Below, in pieces: positions 23,132 through 33,672 of a stretch of DNA of 64,000 nt (the stretch's first letter is position 1; each line of letters begins with the position of its first letter). The translations under genes and the position numbers were made by a program. Source of the stretch: Tetranychus cinnabarinus (lineage: Eukaryota > Arthropoda > Arachnida > Trombidiformes > Tetranychidae). The notes under the pieces are model-generated. The model saw only the letters and a list, made by a program, of their open reading frames with translations. It was not told where the DNA came from and ran no database searches. The stretch covers positions 7,085,501 to 7,149,500 of the forward strand of contig WHVY01000004.1 in the NCBI GenBank assembly GCA_022266195.1, in the 5' to 3' direction.

Positions 23132-24374
23132 AAAGAATTCACAAGATTCCGACACAATAGATGAGGGCTGGTTGATTAGATAATCCAGTTTCCTTTGGAA
23201 CTGCCATTTTCAATGCAGCAAAACAATAGTTAATAAAACACGTGAAGAGATAGTGGAAAAAATTTGTTCAAAATCTGAATATCAACAGATCAAATGTCTT
23301 GGTGAAGACTTAGCCGGTATATTCGAGTAACACTTCATGAAACATGTTTTGTCTAATTGTGATTTTGTTTTTTCTTTCAGATCAATACTCAACTGCGGTC
23401 ATAAGTACTTGTAATGGCAAATGTTAAAGTAAAACAATGTTACTGGTGGTGTTTCCTCTGTTTGCTCAAAGGATAACCTTGTTTCAGTGGTTGACTGATG
23501 ATCCCACAGCAATGGATCAAGTTAACTGTATTTCAGTTTGGCCCTAGCTGAATATCAAATTGTTACTAACAAGAGGCGTCATCGTTAACTTTATCCAGTG
23601 AATTATCACTATTTATCAGATAGGAAATATTTTAATTTGCTTTCATTCCCGGTTCACATGTAAACATTTATTTCTAAACAACTATCAGTTGGGTGAAGGA
23701 TTGTCAATAAGTAAACTACAATCTACAATCTGTAATGTAACTGGACTGCAACTAAAACGAGCAAAGCCTGGCCATTTAACGCTGAGGATAAGCATCTTAT
23801 TGTATCCAAAGAAGCATTATGATGATTTTAATGGGTCCAGAAGTTTCATTATTACCAATGGTTCAAGTGAACTACCTTTTCATCGACTTCAATCACTTAA
23901 ATTATACCACAAATCGGATCAATTTGTATTACTCTTTCACCGAAAAGATGATCACATCAATTACTATTTTTTTATTCTAATTTTTCTAATTTTGGTCACA
24001 TTTTGATATCATTTACCATTAGAATGGTATAAACTTGTATTTACATGTAATCGGAAAATGAACTCGCTCACCAGTTTGATTCATGATATCGTTGTGACTC
24101 CAGTGATTAGTGAATTATTCAATGCAAAAGTTGCTGATTCCTCTCCTTATTGGACAGAGCCGTAAACCAGTTGAACCTATTGAGTGGTGATTTCAATTTG
24201 AAACTAATTTAAGATAAAATCGTCTTGCATGCTGAAAGAAATGTCCAGTTCGAAAGATAAAAGAGATTTCATTGTCCAACAGTCAATAATCTCTAACACC
24301 TTAAACATTTATCACATTAATATCTACCATCAACTATCTTCATCTCATCCTGGTAAAGTCTCGGATCCTAATCA
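23132..24374. other. Region between the two direct repeats
   Basis: About 1.2 kb. It contains a 105-codon plus-strand frame at 23689-24006 with no recognisable domain, which is within chance expectation here. No gene is supported. Confidence 0.45.
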
Positions 24375-24605
24375 AGCTTTTTGAATAGGCTTTTCATGAA
24401 TCTCAATGTCCCATGATTGTTATTTTGTGTTTAAGGTGTTGAAACTATTTCTTGATTGACAAGTTAAAAAGATGAATATTGGGCTAAACATCAAGATTTG
24501 TATCATGCATCTTGATGAATTAAGTTAATGGTTAGATACACAGTTTTAGATTGATTATTAAGGACAATAAGGAAGCTTGAGGTATGATTAGATAATGGTG
24601 GGATC
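24375..24605. repeat. Direct repeat, copy B (about 231 bp)
   Basis: The second copy of the element at 22895-23131, same orientation, about 1.48 kb away. The central part around ATCATGCATCTTGATGAATT is identical, while the ends differ by substitutions and short indels. The hairpin-forming segment is preserved. Confidence 0.85.
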
Positions 24606-25718
24606 ATTGTTACTCTGTGAACGGATAAAGCTTTCAGCTCTCATATTTTGATGGTTTTTATTTTTAACGATGATGATCAACTTAAATCAGTCTGATTATT
24701 GAATGCAAAATTTGCCAACCAAAATCTAAAAGTATAATGTTATTAAACTAAATAATATCCCAAGGTGAACGGAAATGGAGTAAAAAATCATCATAATCAT
24801 ATTGAAATTGAAATAACCTTGTTTATGGTTGTTATTGTTACCAAATTATTGTATTAATGTTGTATTAATAGTTGGGCTTTCTATTTGATTTGTATTGGCA
24901 AGGAAAGAGAGGAGTAACTCACCAACAGAGTTGATAGCCTTGAAATGGACTAATCTGTAAAACAATTAGTTGTCAATTAGTCAATATGTTTTGAAAACAA
25001 TGGCTACTCACTGTTGGAGGTTGAGCCACAAGTCACATTTACCTGGTTGACCATTGATTTTAGGGTTTTTGGTGATAAGTGGAGAGTATAAGAGAGTTGG
25101 TAAGACTTGAATGAAAAGCCATTTGGTGATCAAGATTTTAATATCAATAACATGATGGAAACTGCCAATTCAATCCATTGTAAACACGATAACTTTAAAA
25201 TGGGTTTATAATTGTACTTATGATGCAGATTATCAATTCGGTAATACACCTAAATTAAGCATAAATCATTTTATTATTATCATCGTCACAAACAATTATT
25301 CTGATAGTAGATGACATTAAATTGTGTAATTGAATCTGATGTTTAAGATTTACAGCTCAATAATGATTAAAATAATAATGCAACAATTTTCCAATTTTAC
25401 ACTTGAATAGCCCGCTTGTGAGTTAAAGAAACGGTTAACAAATCATTGTCTTTGATTTTTCTTTCCATGCTTTTTGCACTTCAATTTTTCTCGGCTAACT
25501 TTAATTACAATTGATGGAATATTGATAAATTACAAAGTAGTTATGATTGATAAGAGATTTTCCTCAATAACACTACCTTCATCATTATCATCTTTTTCAT
25601 CTAATCTAAACTTTCATCTCCTAATGATTAACTCAGGAGACTACAAAACCTATTCTAATTTTCTTCTTGGAATTCATTGGTGAAATTATTATTCAAGTTT
25701 AATCAACTATTTTTGGTG
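24606..25718. other. Intergenic region upstream of MCCC2
   Basis: About 1.1 kb without a supported gene. The end of it should contain the MCCC2 promoter and 5' UTR. The reading frame of MCCC2 exon 1 is open back to about 25677 but has no ATG before 25719. Confidence 0.5.
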
Positions 25719-27573
25719 ATGTTATCTCAAGTTGGCAGCAAACTTTTTTGGAGATGGACCGGTAGAGTGAGATTTATTCACACTGACAATTTGCCTATCA
25801 TTGAGACTGCTGTTGATCGTTCTTCTGATCTTTTCAAGGTAAGATTCTTTGTTTTTCCAAATAACTTATCCATTTGTAGATTATGTTGGTGTAAATTGTA
25901 TGTTTTATACCGTTTTCTATAGCAATTTAATTTATTTATTGCTCTGTGCTCATTCTGATGGTCTGTTGCCTTTTTATTAACTAAATTTACAGGAGAATTA
26001 TGAACAGTTAAATGGAGCAACAACCAGATTAAAACAATTGTTACAAAAGATATCTCAAGGTGGTGGAGAAAAGGCATCGACTAGACACACATCTAAAGGT
26101 AAATTATTGGTCCGTGATCGTATCAATGAACTTCTGGATCCAGGATCGCCATTTTTGGAACTATCACCGCTAGCGGCTTATCAAGTCTACCCTGACGAAG
26201 AGGTTCCATCAGCTGGTATTGTGACTGGAATAGGAAAAATTAATGGTATTGATTGTATGATTACTGCCAATGATGCTACAGTCAAGGCTGGAACTTACTA
26301 CCCAGAGACAGTTAAGAAACACTTGAGAGCTCAGCAAATTGCTTTGGAAAACAAATTAACGTGTATTTATTTAGTCGACTCTGGTGGCGCTAATTTACCT
26401 CATCAAGCTGAAATTTTTCCAGATGTTAATCACTTCGGACGGATCTTTTATAACCAGGCAAATATGTCTGCGTTAGGTATACCCCAGATTGCTGTTGTAA
26501 TGGGAAGCTGTACCGCTGGTGGTGCCTATGTTCCAGCCATGTCTGATGAAAATATAATCGTTCATAAACAAGGAACTATTTTTCTGGCTGGACCACCCTT
26601 AGTCAAAGCAGCATTAGGTGAAGAAATTTCCGCTGAAGATTTAGGTGGTGCCTCACTACATTGTAAAGTTTCCGGAGTTACTGATTATCTTGCTCAAGAT
26701 GACCGTCATGCTCTCCAATTAGCCCGTAAAGTTGTCTCCAATTTAAATATTAAGAAGAAAGGCTGGTCAAGTAATTATGATGAAGACATCGATGGACCGA
26801 TTGAGGAACCTTTATATCCATTAGATGATTTATATGGAATTGTTGGTGAAAATTTGAAACGCCCTTTCGAGGTACGTGAAGTAATTGCTCGGATTGTCGA
26901 TGGAAGTCGTTTTGACGAATTTAAAGCCCTTTACGGAGATTCACTAGTTACTGGATTTGGTCGAATTTATGGTAAAAAAATTGGAATCGTGGCCAATAAT
27001 GGGGTTCTTTTTTCTCAGTCAGCTTTAAAAGGAGCTCATTTTATTCAGCTATGCAGTAAGCGAGGTATTCCACTTTTGTTCCTTCAAAATATTACCGGCT
27101 TTATGGTTGGTAGAGAGGCTGAATCTGGAGGAATAGCAAAAGATGGTGCAAAATTGGTAACTGCCGTTTCATGCGCCAAAGTTCCTAAGTTTACTGTCTT
27201 AATTGGAGGGTCCTATGGTGCTGGAAACTATGGTATGTGTGGACGAGCTTATAGTCCAAGATTCCTATTTACCTGGCCTAATTCAAGAATTTCAGTAATG
27301 GGAGGTGAACAAGCAGCTAATGTTTTAGCTACTATCGCTGCCGATCAGAAGCGTCGTGAAGGTAAAGAATTGACGCCGGAAAAAGAAAAAGCCATCAAAG
27401 ATGTTATATTATCTAAATTTGAATCAGAGGGCAGTCCATACTATTCAAGTGCTCGACTTTGGGACGACGGAGTTATTGATCCTGTTGATACACGAAGAGT
27501 TTTAGGGCTCTGTTTACAAGCTGCTTCGAATGCTCCTATTGAAAAAACTGATTTTGGTATTTTCAGAATGTAA
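25719..27573 (+). CDS. MCCC2: Methylcrotonoyl-CoA carboxylase beta chain, mitochondrial
   Basis: The non-biotinylated carboxyltransferase subunit of 3-methylcrotonyl-CoA carboxylase, which carboxylates 3-methylcrotonyl-CoA in leucine breakdown in the mitochondrial matrix together with the biotin-carrying alpha subunit. Two exons, 25719-25838 and 25993-27573, join in phase 0 across a 154-bp intron and give 566 aa, close to the human 563. Residues 1 to about 25 are rich in Arg, Lys, Trp and Phe without acids, as in a mitochondrial presequence. The carboxyltransferase N and C domains fill the rest. Conserved blocks include GKLLVRDRI, DPGSPFLELS, ANDATVKAGTYYP, GSCTAGGAYVPAM, FLAGPPLVKAA, the second oxyanion-hole region GGSYGAGNYGMCGRAY, and the C-terminus EKTDFGIFRM. 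Identity with animal MCCC2 is very high over the whole length, so this is a confident orthologue. Confidence 0.98.
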
Positions 27574-27794
27574 TTGGTTAAACAATTAGAGGCATTAATT
27601 CATCATTACCAAGAAACAATTATATCCATGCGTGTATAAATTAAATTGTTATTTATGAATGTTGTTTGGACGCGTTCTTTTGTGCCATAATTTTGTTGCA
27701 TTAAATTGTCATTTCGTTAAATTTTGCTTAATTATGACTAAAAATCTTTAGCAAAAAAGGTTCGAATATCATTGAATTCAAAATTTAACTTTAT

Positions 27795-27800
27795 AATAAA
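27795..27800 (+). promoter_or_regulatory. Poly(A) signal AATAAA for MCCC2
   Basis: A canonical hexamer 222 bases after the MCCC2 stop codon. Confidence 0.4.
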
Positions 27801-28615
27801 GAATTTAATATCGTCTTCGTGGTTTGACCAATCAATAAATAATTTAATCTTACTTTGTGTTGTAATTTCAACGAAGACAAAATCGATATTTTAGAGCCAA
27901 ATACGATATATAGTCGAACTAATAATTATTATTGTGATATTAAAAAAGGTGTTAGATAATTTGTCAATAGCTGAATGTATGGTGATCAATTGGGATAACA
28001 AACGTTTAAAATATTAACCTACGAACTCTTAAACATGTGATATTGTCTCTTAATAATCTCTCAGCAATAAAATATTCGCACTTGCACTCATGAAGTTAAA
28101 TCAATATCAATCAAAATCTTGAAAACCTATTGACGGGAAAAGGTGAAAAGTCGAAACATCTTACCGAAACTTAAGAGTCCATTTTTCATCAAAATCAGCA
28201 TAGATTGACATAAGAAAGTGACCAACGATGAAAAATTGATGTCATCATAGGATTAGTTCAGATAATCTAGAACTGTGAAGATTCACGAAACAAAATTAAG
28301 AAATTTAAAATTAGATTACAATGATAAATGAGCGTATAAACAAGATTATTAAATGTATTTAACAGCTAACAATTGTAACTTACAATTCTTACAATTTGTA
28401 AGAATTGTTCAGGATTCGAATCCAAATAGAATACCGATCCGAATCTCAACGGACTCACCCAAAGCGATTACTCAATAAAAGTATTCTAATGTAAACAATA
28501 TTCTTGAATATCATAACAATCCTTGCTTGTTTGTTTTGGTAACTGCAGAGTTTAAGTAAATTAACTTGTATAACTTTATTTATTACAGTTTCCATAATTG
28601 TCTTTTTCAATAATA
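27801..28615. other. Intergenic region with a perfect hairpin
   Basis: About 800 bp between MCCC2 and ANAPC15. It contains a perfect 11-bp hairpin at 28382-28408. A possible acceptor (TATTACAG) ends near 28588, so part of this may be a 5' UTR intron of ANAPC15. No coding sequence is seen. Confidence 0.45.
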
Positions 28616-29197
28616 ATGGTTACCCCTTTATTTCCTTCGTTATCATTGAACCATGTTGAGTCTTATTGGTTTTCTGGAGACAAAGTAATCGATGAAGATG
28701 CTGTACTAACCAATCTGGAAAAGGAACAACAAACCCATTTTGCTGAATTAGTTCAGAAATATGCCGAATATTTACCTCAAGCACAGCCAAATGAACCTTA
28801 CGAGGAAGACGAGGAAGAAGAAGAAGAGGACAATGATGATGATGATGATGAAGATAGTGCATCAAATGGTAAGATAAAGAAACTAGTTTTTTCGGATGAA
28901 TTGTTCAGTTTTATCGTAATTTTCTTAGCAATTCTAATCAACCCTTTCCAGGTAGAATATAGTCTCTGTCCTAATTTGCTCTTCACCTCTGTTTGTAACA
29001 AATCTATTCTTTAACCAGAATTGTTTATGTGATTGCTAGTGATCTGTTCCTTTGTATGTTCTTGAATATGATATAGTAAATATTGTGATTCTAATTAAAA
29101 ATTTATTTCCTTTCTTTTAGATGATGATAACGATGAAGAACTTGAAGTAGATGAGATGCCATTTAATCCTGATTCACCGATAATCAACATCTCTTAA
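28616..29197 (+). CDS. ANAPC15: Anaphase-promoting complex subunit 15
   Basis: A small subunit of the APC/C ubiquitin ligase (Mnd2 in yeast), which promotes turnover of the mitotic checkpoint complex on the APC/C. Two exons, 28616-28868 and 29121-29197, join in phase 1 and give 109 aa, near the 121 aa of human APC15. The conserved N-terminus (LFPSL, then ESYWF) is followed by a helical region (LTNLEKEQQTHFAELVQKYAE), a proline-containing linker (PIGKPA region in human, QPNEPYEE here), and a long acidic Glu/Asp tract. The second exon is also acidic and ends in NPDSPIINIS. The N-terminal motif plus acidic tail is characteristic of the family, but low-complexity acid runs limit certainty. It lies 356 bp upstream of SMARCB1 on the same strand. 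Confidence 0.85.
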
Positions 29198-29382
29198 TTC
29201 ATATAATGTGAATCATTGCGTTAAGCTCGCACTAGCTTGGGCTACAATGATATCTGTTTTCAATTTTTGAAATTATTTGCGAAATTTGTAAAAAATATCT
29301 ATAATTAACAAATCAACTTGAATTTCTCCAATCTATAATTAAAGTTCATTTATTTCAATAATTGTCGTTTAATTTGTACAAA

Positions 29383-29388
29383 AATAAA
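29383..29388 (+). promoter_or_regulatory. Poly(A) signal AATAAA for ANAPC15
   Basis: A canonical hexamer 185 bases after the ANAPC15 stop and 166 bases before the SMARCB1 start, so the two genes are separately terminated. Confidence 0.4.
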
Positions 29389-29553
29389 ATATTGACCACA
29401 AAAAAAACTTGAATTTGCCGCCTTTTTGTTAAAGCAAACTTAAACATCTGATGAGAAATGTGGTGATTGTATCAAATAGTTTTTCATAAACTTATTCTTT
29501 TGTTTATTGTTCAATTATTTTTATTATTTACGGTTGAAACATTGAAATTCATC

Positions 29554-31246
29554 ATGCGAACCTATGGTGACAGGCCAACTCCTTTCCAATTAGATGATAA
29601 AGATGGAGAGTTTTATTACATTGGATCAGAGGTATGTCATTTCATCTCAAAATATTGTTTACTATTTTTGTTCATTAAAGTAGTAAAATCTTTCCAATAA
29701 TTGATTTGAATTAATCTTCATCTTAATCACAGGTCGGTAATTACCTGCGTATGTTCAGAGGATCGTTATACAAAAGATATCCTTCTTTGTGGCGTCGATT
29801 GGTTACAGTTGATGAAAGGAAAAAACTTGTTTCATTAGGTAAAATTTTCTTACATTTGTTTAGCATCTAAGGTCATCTTTTCATGCATATTCTTAATTTG
29901 CTTTATTTTTTTACCAGGCCTAGGTCCTCACAGCTTAGCTACAAATATAACTTTACTCAAGGCAAGTGAAGTTAATGAGATATTTGCTGGTCGAGATGAA
30001 AAATACAAAGCTCTGTCTATATCTAATGAACCACAAACTCAAAAGTAATATTCCATCTTCCGTCTTCTCCATTACTAGAGTATCCATGCATCTTATTAAT
30101 CGACTGATTTTCTTACAGAGAAACGAAATCAAAACGAGCTAACTGGGTACATGCAACATTACCGAACACTAGTCATCATCTTGATGCAGTTCCATGTTCA
30201 ACTCCAGTAAGTCGCAATCGATTATCTGGAAAAAGAATTCGTACTTTTCCTTTAGCATTTGATGATTTGGATCCGGCCATTATGCATGAAAACGCAAATC
30301 AACCTGATTTCCTTGTACCGATTAGGCTTGATATGGAGATTGATGGACATAAACTGCGAGACACTTTTACATGGAATAAAAATGGTGATTTTCTCTTTTA
30401 TTCATTACCAATTCTGAGAATCTTTTTCTTTTTTCAAAATTTTCATCCATTTATATTCTTCTAATAATTTTAATATCTTTAATTCTAGAACAATTAGTCA
30501 CTCCTGAGCAGTTTGCTGAGGTACTTTGTGATGATTTGGATCTCCCTGCTTCAGCTTTTGTGCCAGCTATAGCCCAATCAATTCGACAACAGATTGAGTC
30601 TTTCCAAACTGATACTCTTCTCGAAGAGCAAACTGATCAACGAGTCATTCTTAAGGTTTGTTTAGCAAATTTAAATACAATGTAATAATTACTGTCATCC
30701 GGAATTACACATAACTAAGCTTACACAATTTTTTCTTCAGTTGAATATCCATGTTGGTAATATCTCTCTAGTTGATCAATTTGAATGGGATATGTCGGAA
30801 AAAGAAAATAGTCCCGAAGAATTCGCATTAAGACTCTGTGCAGAACTCGGTCTTGGAGGAGAGTTTGTTACAGCAATTGCTTACAGTATAAGAGGTCAAT
30901 TATCTTGGCATCAAAGGACTTATGCTTTCAGGTAAAGTATCAATTCAATCTAAATGGTTCCAGTACTTTTTGATATTGAGTTTTAGTAATTTTCGAGGGA
31001 AAAGTTTTTTTTGACACAAAGTGATTTAAACGCGGTGTATAATTTTTGTTTTTATCCTCTTTTATTCTCCATAGTGAATCTCCATTGCCTACTGTAGAAG
31101 TACCATTCCGGAATCAGTCTGAATCTGATCAATGGTGTCCGTTCCTTGAAACTCTCACTGACGCTGAAATGGAAAAGAAGATTCGTGATCAAGATAGAAA
31201 CACCAGACGAATGAGAAGATTGGCTAATACCGCACCAACATGGTAG
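29554..31246 (+). CDS. SMARCB1: SWI/SNF core subunit SMARCB1 / Snr1 (INI1, SNF5)
   Basis: A core subunit of BAF/PBAF nucleosome-remodelling complexes in the nucleus. Seven exons (29554-29631, 29733-29838, 29918-30044, 30119-30384, 30489-30655, 30741-30931, 31075-31246) with GT-AG borders and matching phases give 368 aa (human 385). Residues 1 to about 105 form the winged-helix region (FQLDDKDGEFYYIGSEVGNY, YKRYPSLWRRL). The SNF5 domain carries RPT1 from about residue 169 (PIRLDMEIDGHKLRDTFTW) and RPT2 from about 247 (LNIHVGNISLVDQFEWDMSE). The C-terminal basic helix (EKKIRDQDRNTRRMRRLANT), known to contact the nucleosome acidic patch, is complete. The start lacks the Met-rich N-terminus of the human protein but aligns from the first conserved block; an upstream coding exon cannot be excluded. 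Introns are only about 75-145 bp. Confidence 0.98.
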
Positions 31247-31505
31247 ACTGATACTCAAGACTTGATACACTCACCATTTCCACTTTTAACTTTTCATAGC
31301 CATTTAATCTTTATGCGCTACTTATTCTTTAAATCTCACACAAACTGACGCATCAAATCGTTTCATCATATTACCTGTATGAATCGACGCGATTGTTGAA
31401 AATAATGAAAAACCAAATTGATTATTCTCAGCCATCAAATTATTTTTTACACTTTTATGAACGTCTCTGTATATCTTATCAGTTCAACTGTATCTTACGA
31501 TATTA

Positions 31506-31511
31506 AATAAA
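31506..31511 (+). promoter_or_regulatory. Poly(A) signal AATAAA for SMARCB1
   Basis: A canonical hexamer 259 bases after the stop codon, in the expected 3' UTR. Confidence 0.4.
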
Positions 31512-31890
31512 CATTAATTTGATTCCAATTTTTCTTGAATTTAATTTGAATCATGGTTGAATTACTAATAATAATCGACTTTCCAATTGATGTAAAGGGA
31601 TATTTCACAAACCTAGAATGTAATTTCCCAACTAAAACGTAATTCTTGTACAAAAATTGAACAAATAAATAATTTATTTAAATCCAAATAAGTTAATGTT
31701 CAATCAATCAAACTAACCAGAAGATTTTCAGTGGATTAGAGGGTGAACCTCTTAAGAAGTGAACGAAACCCACAGATGAGTCTTTGCATGATTATGAAAA
31801 CTACAGCTGTTTACGTATAGAGTTTGTTAAAGTTTACTAAATCATAGTTTGTAACTTCTTGCTGTTTGCTTATTAATTTATTTAAAAGTT
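31512..31890. other. Short intergenic region upstream of HGH1
   Basis: About 380 bp between the SMARCB1 poly(A) signal and the HGH1 start codon. It is presumed to hold the HGH1 promoter; no clear TATA element or other feature is visible. Confidence 0.4.
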
Positions 31891-33077
31891 ATGGCTGAAT
31901 CCAAGAAATTATCATTTGAGACAATAATGACAGGTTAGTAATCAAATTTATTTAAATAAATGGTTTTATAGTTTGTGTAAATTGATTTTTTGTTTATTTT
32001 CCAATAGTCTTAATGGAGAAAAGTGACGATGAAAGGAAAAAATTCATAGAGGATCATCAATCGTCCATCAAGTCTGTTATCAAATTAGTTTGTCGTCTAA
32101 TTATTACCGGGGACAAAACAGAAAAAATTAATTCTTTAACCTGTTTGGCCAAAATTAGTGAAGTCGAAGACAATTTAATTTTGACTAACTTACTGGAAGA
32201 TACAGCTGTTTATGAAGCAATTTTGAAGCCAATCGTTAACTTTATACATAATCGTGATCATCCAGAAGCTGATTCAGAACAAGTCGATGTAATTAAATAT
32301 AGCCTGATAATTTTGGTGAATATAACTCGCCAAAAAAACTGTGTCAAAATTTTCCATTCATTGTTGGATACAAACAAATTGCTCTCCAGTTTCCATACAA
32401 TCCTAAGCAATGTTGTTATGATTTCTGCTACGGACAAATTTGAACCTTTAATTATTGAATTGGTGTTCAATTTACTATTGAATCTTTCCCAGTCATCTCT
32501 GATTTTGGACGAAATTCAAAAGAATCAGGATAATCTGGCATTGTTAATGAAAGATTTGCTGATTTTTTTTGAAAAATCAACTTGTACTAAAATCAGAGTT
32601 TGTTGTATTTCAATCATCGTTAACTTTTTGATCCACGGCTCTGCACAAACAACTCTATTGGATTCCAAATCAGAACTGATTACCAAAATTTTATATCCCT
32701 TGGCTGGACCTACTGAAATTGAATTTGATGACGAAGACATGGCACAACTACCACTAGACTTACAATATTTGTCACCTGATAAGGAGCGAGAAGCTGATAA
32801 TAATGTCCGAGATGCTTTGATATCTTGTTTATTGCTATGTTGTAACACAAGAAAGGGAAGAGATTCTCTGAAAGATCATGGCACTTATTATATTCTTCGA
32901 GAATTACACAAACAAGAAAAGGATCGCTCAATACAAAAAAGAGTTGAAGATGTTGTAGATATTCTGACCAAAGAGGAAGAAGAATACAATCAATTCCCTG
33001 ACCTTATGTCAACTGCAATACCTGAACATTTGATTGGTAAATTTGATGAGATGGACCAAACTCTTTTGAATGAATAA
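31891..33077 (+). CDS. HGH1: HGH1 homologue (armadillo-like eEF2 cochaperone)
   Basis: HGH1 (FAM203/BRP16) is a cytosolic armadillo-type protein that helps the TRiC/CCT chaperonin fold translation elongation factor eEF2. Two exons, 31891-31933 and 32008-33077, join in phase 1 and give 370 aa. The N-terminal half is a series of leucine-rich helices of the DUF383 type. The C-terminal half carries the DUF384 hallmark: PLAGPTEIEFDDEDMAQLPL, then DLQYLSPDKEREAD, RDALISCLLLCCNTRKGRDS and YYILRELHKQEKD. The spacing of these blocks matches human and yeast HGH1. The protein ends in a charged tail. The first exon encodes only 14 residues and was chosen because its donor and phase fit and it supplies an ATG. 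A poly(A) signal follows almost directly after the stop. Confidence 0.93.
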
Positions 33078-33079
33078 CC

Positions 33080-33085
33080 AATAAA
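33080..33085 (+). promoter_or_regulatory. Poly(A) signal AATAAA for HGH1
   Basis: The hexamer begins three bases after the stop codon, implying a very short 3' UTR if it is the one used. Confidence 0.4.
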
Positions 33086-33189
33086 GTCTGTGAAAATTGA
33101 TTTCCACGAAAGCATTGAATTTTTATTTATTCCATTTGAAAAGGCCGCCTAGAATTTCAACTCTGAGCAATGTTTTGATTTACAAGGCT

Positions 33190-33672
33190 ATGGATTCTAG
33201 AGTTGTTCGGTATTGAGAAAAATTATCAACCGAATAATACCGAAACCGTGAAAAAATTATCGATACTCAAAAAATATACCGATTATTTAGATTATCGAAA
33301 CCGAAATCGAAATTAATTAACGTTTAACGAAAGAAATTAGGCAATGAGAGCAAGAAACATGACATCAACATTTAGCTAAACAAGCTTCAGCTCAATCCTA
33401 GTGGCTACTTAAAAAAATCTGCAACTTAAGGCTTAAATTTTACAATTAACTTTGTTATTGACTTAATTACAAGAGAATAGGTATCCCACAGGCTTATCAA
33501 AGTAAGTCTCGTCCAAATTTCAGCTTCACTAGCTCCAATTTCTTATGCTTTGCCTGAGTTTTCATTAGGATTGAGATACCGAAACCGTCAGCAATTTATC
33601 GATAACCTATTCAAGAGAAATTATCGATAATTATCGATATCGAAACCGAAACCGAGCAACTCTAATGGATTC
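33190..33672. mobile_element. Non-autonomous hAT-type MITE with 8-bp target-site duplication
   Basis: The element itself is 33198-33664 (467 bp). It begins TAGAGTTGTTCGGT and ends ACCGAGCAACTCTA, which are inverted repeats of 14 bp with one mismatch. It is flanked by perfect 8-bp direct repeats ATGGATTC at 33190-33197 and 33665-33672. An 8-bp duplication with TIRs starting (T/C)AGAGTTG is typical of the hAT superfamily. Both subterminal regions contain repeated CGAAACCG and ATTATCGAT motifs in inverted orientation. There is no transposase coding capacity, so it would depend on an autonomous relative. It is inserted just downstream of HGH1, outside any coding region. Confidence 0.92.

Noticed and set aside
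23689..24006. 105-codon open frame between the direct repeats
   Set aside because: Length is within chance for this base composition, with no recognisable domain or splice context.
28410..28430. GGATTCGAATCC word resembling a tRNA T-loop
   Set aside because: It is a simple palindrome; no acceptor stem, anticodon arm or A box could be placed around it.
28620..29001. His- and Ser-run frames on the minus strand
   Set aside because: They are antisense of the GAT/GAA-coded acidic tail of ANAPC15.
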